Assembly (NCBI RefSeq): GCF_009789075.1 | Contig: NZ_WNXQ01000001.1 | Coordinates: 186,001-250,000, forward strand | Direction: 5' to 3' | Origin: Pseudooceanicola pacificus | GTDB lineage: Bacteria; Pseudomonadota; Alphaproteobacteria; Rhodobacterales; Rhodobacteraceae | Length of the DNA stretch: 64,000 nucleotides | Part shown: positions 62,157-64,000 of the stretch, piece by piece | How positions within the stretch are numbered: the stretch's first letter is position 1 | How the letters are laid out: every line of letters starts with the position of its first letter | The notes under the pieces: generated by a model | What the model saw: the letters and a program-made list of their open reading frames with translations, nothing else | What the model was told of the DNA's origin: nothing | Databases searched by the model: none | Made by a program: the position numbers and the translations under genes

Positions 62157-62941
62157 CAGCGCACCTGCGTCGTGGCGCCCAGCATCTGGTCGGCTGCCGA
62201 GATGACCTTGGCGTTCAGTTCGTAGCCGCGCTGCGCCTCGATCAGCTCGGTGATCTCGCGCACGGCATCGACGCTGCTGTCCTCCAGGTAGCCCTGGCGG
62301 AGCGTGCCCAGCCCGTCCTCTCCTGCGGTGGATTGCAGGGCGGGGCCCGAGGCCTCGGTCTCGGCGAAGAGGTTCGAGCCGAGCGCTTCCAGCCCCTTGG
62401 GGTTGGCGAAGCCGGCCAGGGTGAACTGGCCCAACAGCTGCGCCGGGGTGCCGGTCTGGAAATAGGCGTAGACCTCGCCCGCGCCGTTGATCGAGATCGA
62501 GCGCGCGTCCTCGGGGATCACAATTTCGGGGGACACGGGGTAGCCGTCGGAGGTCACGATCAGCCCGTCGCCGGTCCGCTTGAGCCCGCCGTCGCGGGTA
62601 TAGGCCGCCTGTCCCGAAGGCAGCGTCACCTCAAGATAGCCGCGCCCCTCGATCGCGAGGTCGAGATCGCCGCCGGTTTCCGAGACGGAGCCCTGCTGCA
62701 CGGTCATCGAAACCGCCGAAGGCCTGACGCCCAGGCCAAGCTGGATGCCCGTGGGCAGCACCGCGCCGTTGGCGGCGCTAACCGTACCGGCGCGGGCATA
62801 TTGCTGGTAGTGCAGGTCGGAAAATTCCGCCCGCCGGGCGTTGTAGCCGGTGGTCGACATGTTCGAGAGGTTGTTCGAAATGGTCTCGACCCGCATCTGC
62901 TGGGCGGCCATTCCGGTTGCCGCGATGTGCAAGGCACGCAT
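62156..62941 (-). CDS. flgG: Flagellar distal rod protein FlgG
   Basis: The 261-residue protein has the rod/hook N-terminal block ALHIAATGMAAQQMRVETISNNLSNMSTTGYNARRAEF and C-terminal block EITELIEAQRGYELNAKVISAADQML. GGDLDLAIEGRGYLEV lies in between. The length (about 260) is that of FlgG. It shares one base with the flgA start region, and flgF lies 30 nt upstream. Confidence 0.97.
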   Translation of the reverse strand: MRALHIAATGMAAQQMRVETISNNLSNMSTTGYNARRAEFSDLHYQQYARAGTVSAANGAVLPTGIQLGLGVRPSAVSMTVQQGSVSETGGDLDLAIEGRGYLEVTLPSGQAAYTRDGGLKRTGDGLIVTSDGYPVSPEIVIPEDARSISINGAGEVYAYFQTGTPAQLLGQFTLAGFANPKGLEALGSNLFAETEASGPALQSTAGEDGLGTLRQGYLEDSSVDAVREITELIEAQRGYELNAKVISAADQMLGATTQVR

Positions 62942-62971
62942 CTGTCTGCTCCGTCAGGTTGATATCGGCGT

Positions 62972-63685
62972 CTAACGCCCAAAGGTTTTCAAGGCGTTAC
63001 GTATCCTGTCGTCCTCGGCGTCGAGGAAGCTCTGCCCCAGCTCATAGGCGCGCTGCACCTCGATCATGCGGGCGATCTGGCTGACCGGGTCGACATTGGC
63101 GCGTTCGATGAAGCCCTGCAGGACGCGGGGATCATCGACCAGATCGAAGCCGGCGTCGGCGCGGAACATCACACCGTCCTCGCGCTGCATCCGGTCCGGC
63201 TCCAGCGGACGGACCACGCCGACCTGGGCCAGCACGCGACCGTCGGCGCTGATCGTGCCGTCGCGCGCGACCGTCAGGCCGCTGGCATCCGGCGGCACGA
63301 AGAGCGGCGCGCCGCCCGCGTCGAGCACCCGGAACCCGTCGTTGGTGACAAGGTCCCCGGCGGGCGAGGTGCTGAAGTTGCCCGCGCGGGTCAGCCGCTC
63401 GCCATTCGGCGTTTCGACGAGGAAGAAGCCGTCGCCCTCTATCGCCATGTCCAGCGGGCTGCCGGTGCGCACCATGCCGCCCTGGGCGAAGGAGGTCGTG
63501 CCGACCCGCGCCGAGGCCATCGAGACCGACGGGCCGGTGCGGGTGCGCTGCACGTATTCGGTGAAGATCACCCCCTCCTGCCGGTAGCCGGAGGTTGCGC
63601 TGTTGGCGATGTTGTTGGCCACCACCTGCATTTCGCGCAGCAGGCCGGCCTGGCGGGTCAGCGTGGCATAGGTCGCGTTTTCCAT
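62972..63685 (-). CDS. flgF: Flagellar proximal rod protein FlgF
   Basis: The 237-residue protein has the rod-family N-terminus (MENATYATLTRQAGLLREMQVVANNIANSATSGYRQEGVIF) and C-terminus (QIARMIEVQRAYELGQSFLDAEDDRIRNALKT), plus SPLDMAIEGDGFFLVET. The length and position beside flgG favour FlgF. fliQ lies 3 nt upstream. Confidence 0.95.
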   Translation of the reverse strand: MENATYATLTRQAGLLREMQVVANNIANSATSGYRQEGVIFTEYVQRTRTGPSVSMASARVGTTSFAQGGMVRTGSPLDMAIEGDGFFLVETPNGERLTRAGNFSTSPAGDLVTNDGFRVLDAGGAPLFVPPDASGLTVARDGTISADGRVLAQVGVVRPLEPDRMQREDGVMFRADAGFDLVDDPRVLQGFIERANVDPVSQIARMIEVQRAYELGQSFLDAEDDRIRNALKTFGR

Positions 63686-63688
63686 CTG

Positions 63689-63955
63689 TCAGACTCCGGA
63701 CACGAGGGGCAGCAGGTGGTCCTGGAAATAGGACACCAGCATCTGGGTCATGAATCCCATCGACAGCCAGAAGACGACGACGATGGCGGCGAGCTTGGGC
63801 ACGAAGGTCAGCGTCATCTCCTGCACCGAGGTCAGGGCCTGGAAGAGGCCGATCGCGAGGCCGACCACCAGTGCCACGGTCAGGATCGGCAGGGAGGTGA
63901 TCACGGCCACCCTGAGCCCCTGCCGCATGGTGTCGAAGAAGATGATTTCGTCCAT
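63689..63955 (-). CDS. fliQ: Flagellar export gate protein FliQ
   Basis: The 88-residue protein has two membrane helices (VITSLPILTVALVVGLAIGLFQALTSVQEMTLTFVPKLAAIVVVFWLSM), the typical FliQ sequence. It joins FliP and FliR in the export gate. It lies between fliE and flgF. Confidence 0.96.
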   Translation of the reverse strand: MDEIIFFDTMRQGLRVAVITSLPILTVALVVGLAIGLFQALTSVQEMTLTFVPKLAAIVVVFWLSMGFMTQMLVSYFQDHLLPLVSGV

Positions 63956-63979
63956 TCGCCTGCCCTCCGTCCGGCCCCG

Positions 63980-64000
63980 TCAGACCGGCATCCGCAGGAT
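63980..64000 (-). CDS. fliE: C-terminal end of probable fliE (partial)
   Basis: The last six codons before a TGA at 63980-63982 read ILRMPV, the common C-terminus of FliE (…IMRMPI/V). It lies directly upstream of fliQ, the expected position in the flgB-flgC-fliE-fliQ order. The call rests on context and six residues. Confidence 0.5.
   Translation of the reverse strand: MLRMPV

Noticed and set aside
1-64000. Search for tRNA genes, rRNA, insertion sequences, prophage genes, CRISPR arrays and attachment sites
   Set aside because: None seen on either strand by reading; short tRNA-like folds cannot be wholly excluded without a scan.

Overview
The window is high-GC alphaproteobacterial chromosome. 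Several features point to Rhodobacteraceae (roseobacter or Paracoccus-like): the opgG-small ORF-opgH-opgC order, a Rhodobacter-type porin beside a YggS gene, a CenR-type response regulator next to ribA, and a flagellar cluster with a CtrA-like site. I see no rRNA, tRNA, insertion sequence, prophage or CRISPR array. No gene-free stretch exceeds about 300 bases; the longest (about 220-290 bases) hold promoters, hairpins or terminators and are listed.

Left part (1-13.8 kb): a flavoprotein tail and a convergent glutathione S-transferase; the leuS-lptE-holA operon on the minus strand; a GT4 glycosyltransferase; a DUF3576 lipoprotein; a major porin followed by a truncated porin relative; YggS; an L,D-transpeptidase overlapping ribA; divergent cenR followed by a hairpin-rich tract; and a coupled DUF5666/DUF6502 pair.

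Middle part (13.9-47.3 kb) is mostly metabolic and transport genes. It holds a MaoC-like protein, a DSD1-family aldolase/dehydratase, a D-2-hydroxyacid dehydrogenase, an enolase-superfamily enzyme and a GMC oxidoreductase. Next come the osmoregulated periplasmic glucan operon (opgG, a 59-codon ORF, opgH, opgC) and a tricarboxylate (TTT) locus in which tctD-tctE and a periplasmic binding protein run opposite to tctC-tctB-tctA. An acetamidase and a GAF protein follow. Two complete polyamine/opine-type ABC transporters then flank a GntR regulator, an atypical SDR protein, an M24 peptidase and a class IV aminotransferase. An amidohydrolase closes the region.

Right part (47.4-64 kb) is a flagellar cluster. 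fliF-fliH-like-fliN-fliP run left; fliL, a coiled-coil membrane protein, a MotE-like protein, motA, a 700-residue exported protein, a lytic transglycosylase, flhA, fliR, flhB and a FliJ-like protein run right. The two units share a promoter region with a CtrA-like site. A third, convergent unit has fliE (last codons only), fliQ, flgF, flgG, flgA, flgH and a second FliL-like gene. Most genes here overlap by 4 nt. fliG, fliI, fliM and motB are not in the window.

Points most worth checking: the exported protein coupled to motA, a possible three-component TctDE-plus-binding-protein sensor, an SDR lacking the YxxxK pair, a compositionally foreign patch inside leuS, and a porin remnant with ATC where its start codon should be. 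All calls are from reading sequence without database searches.
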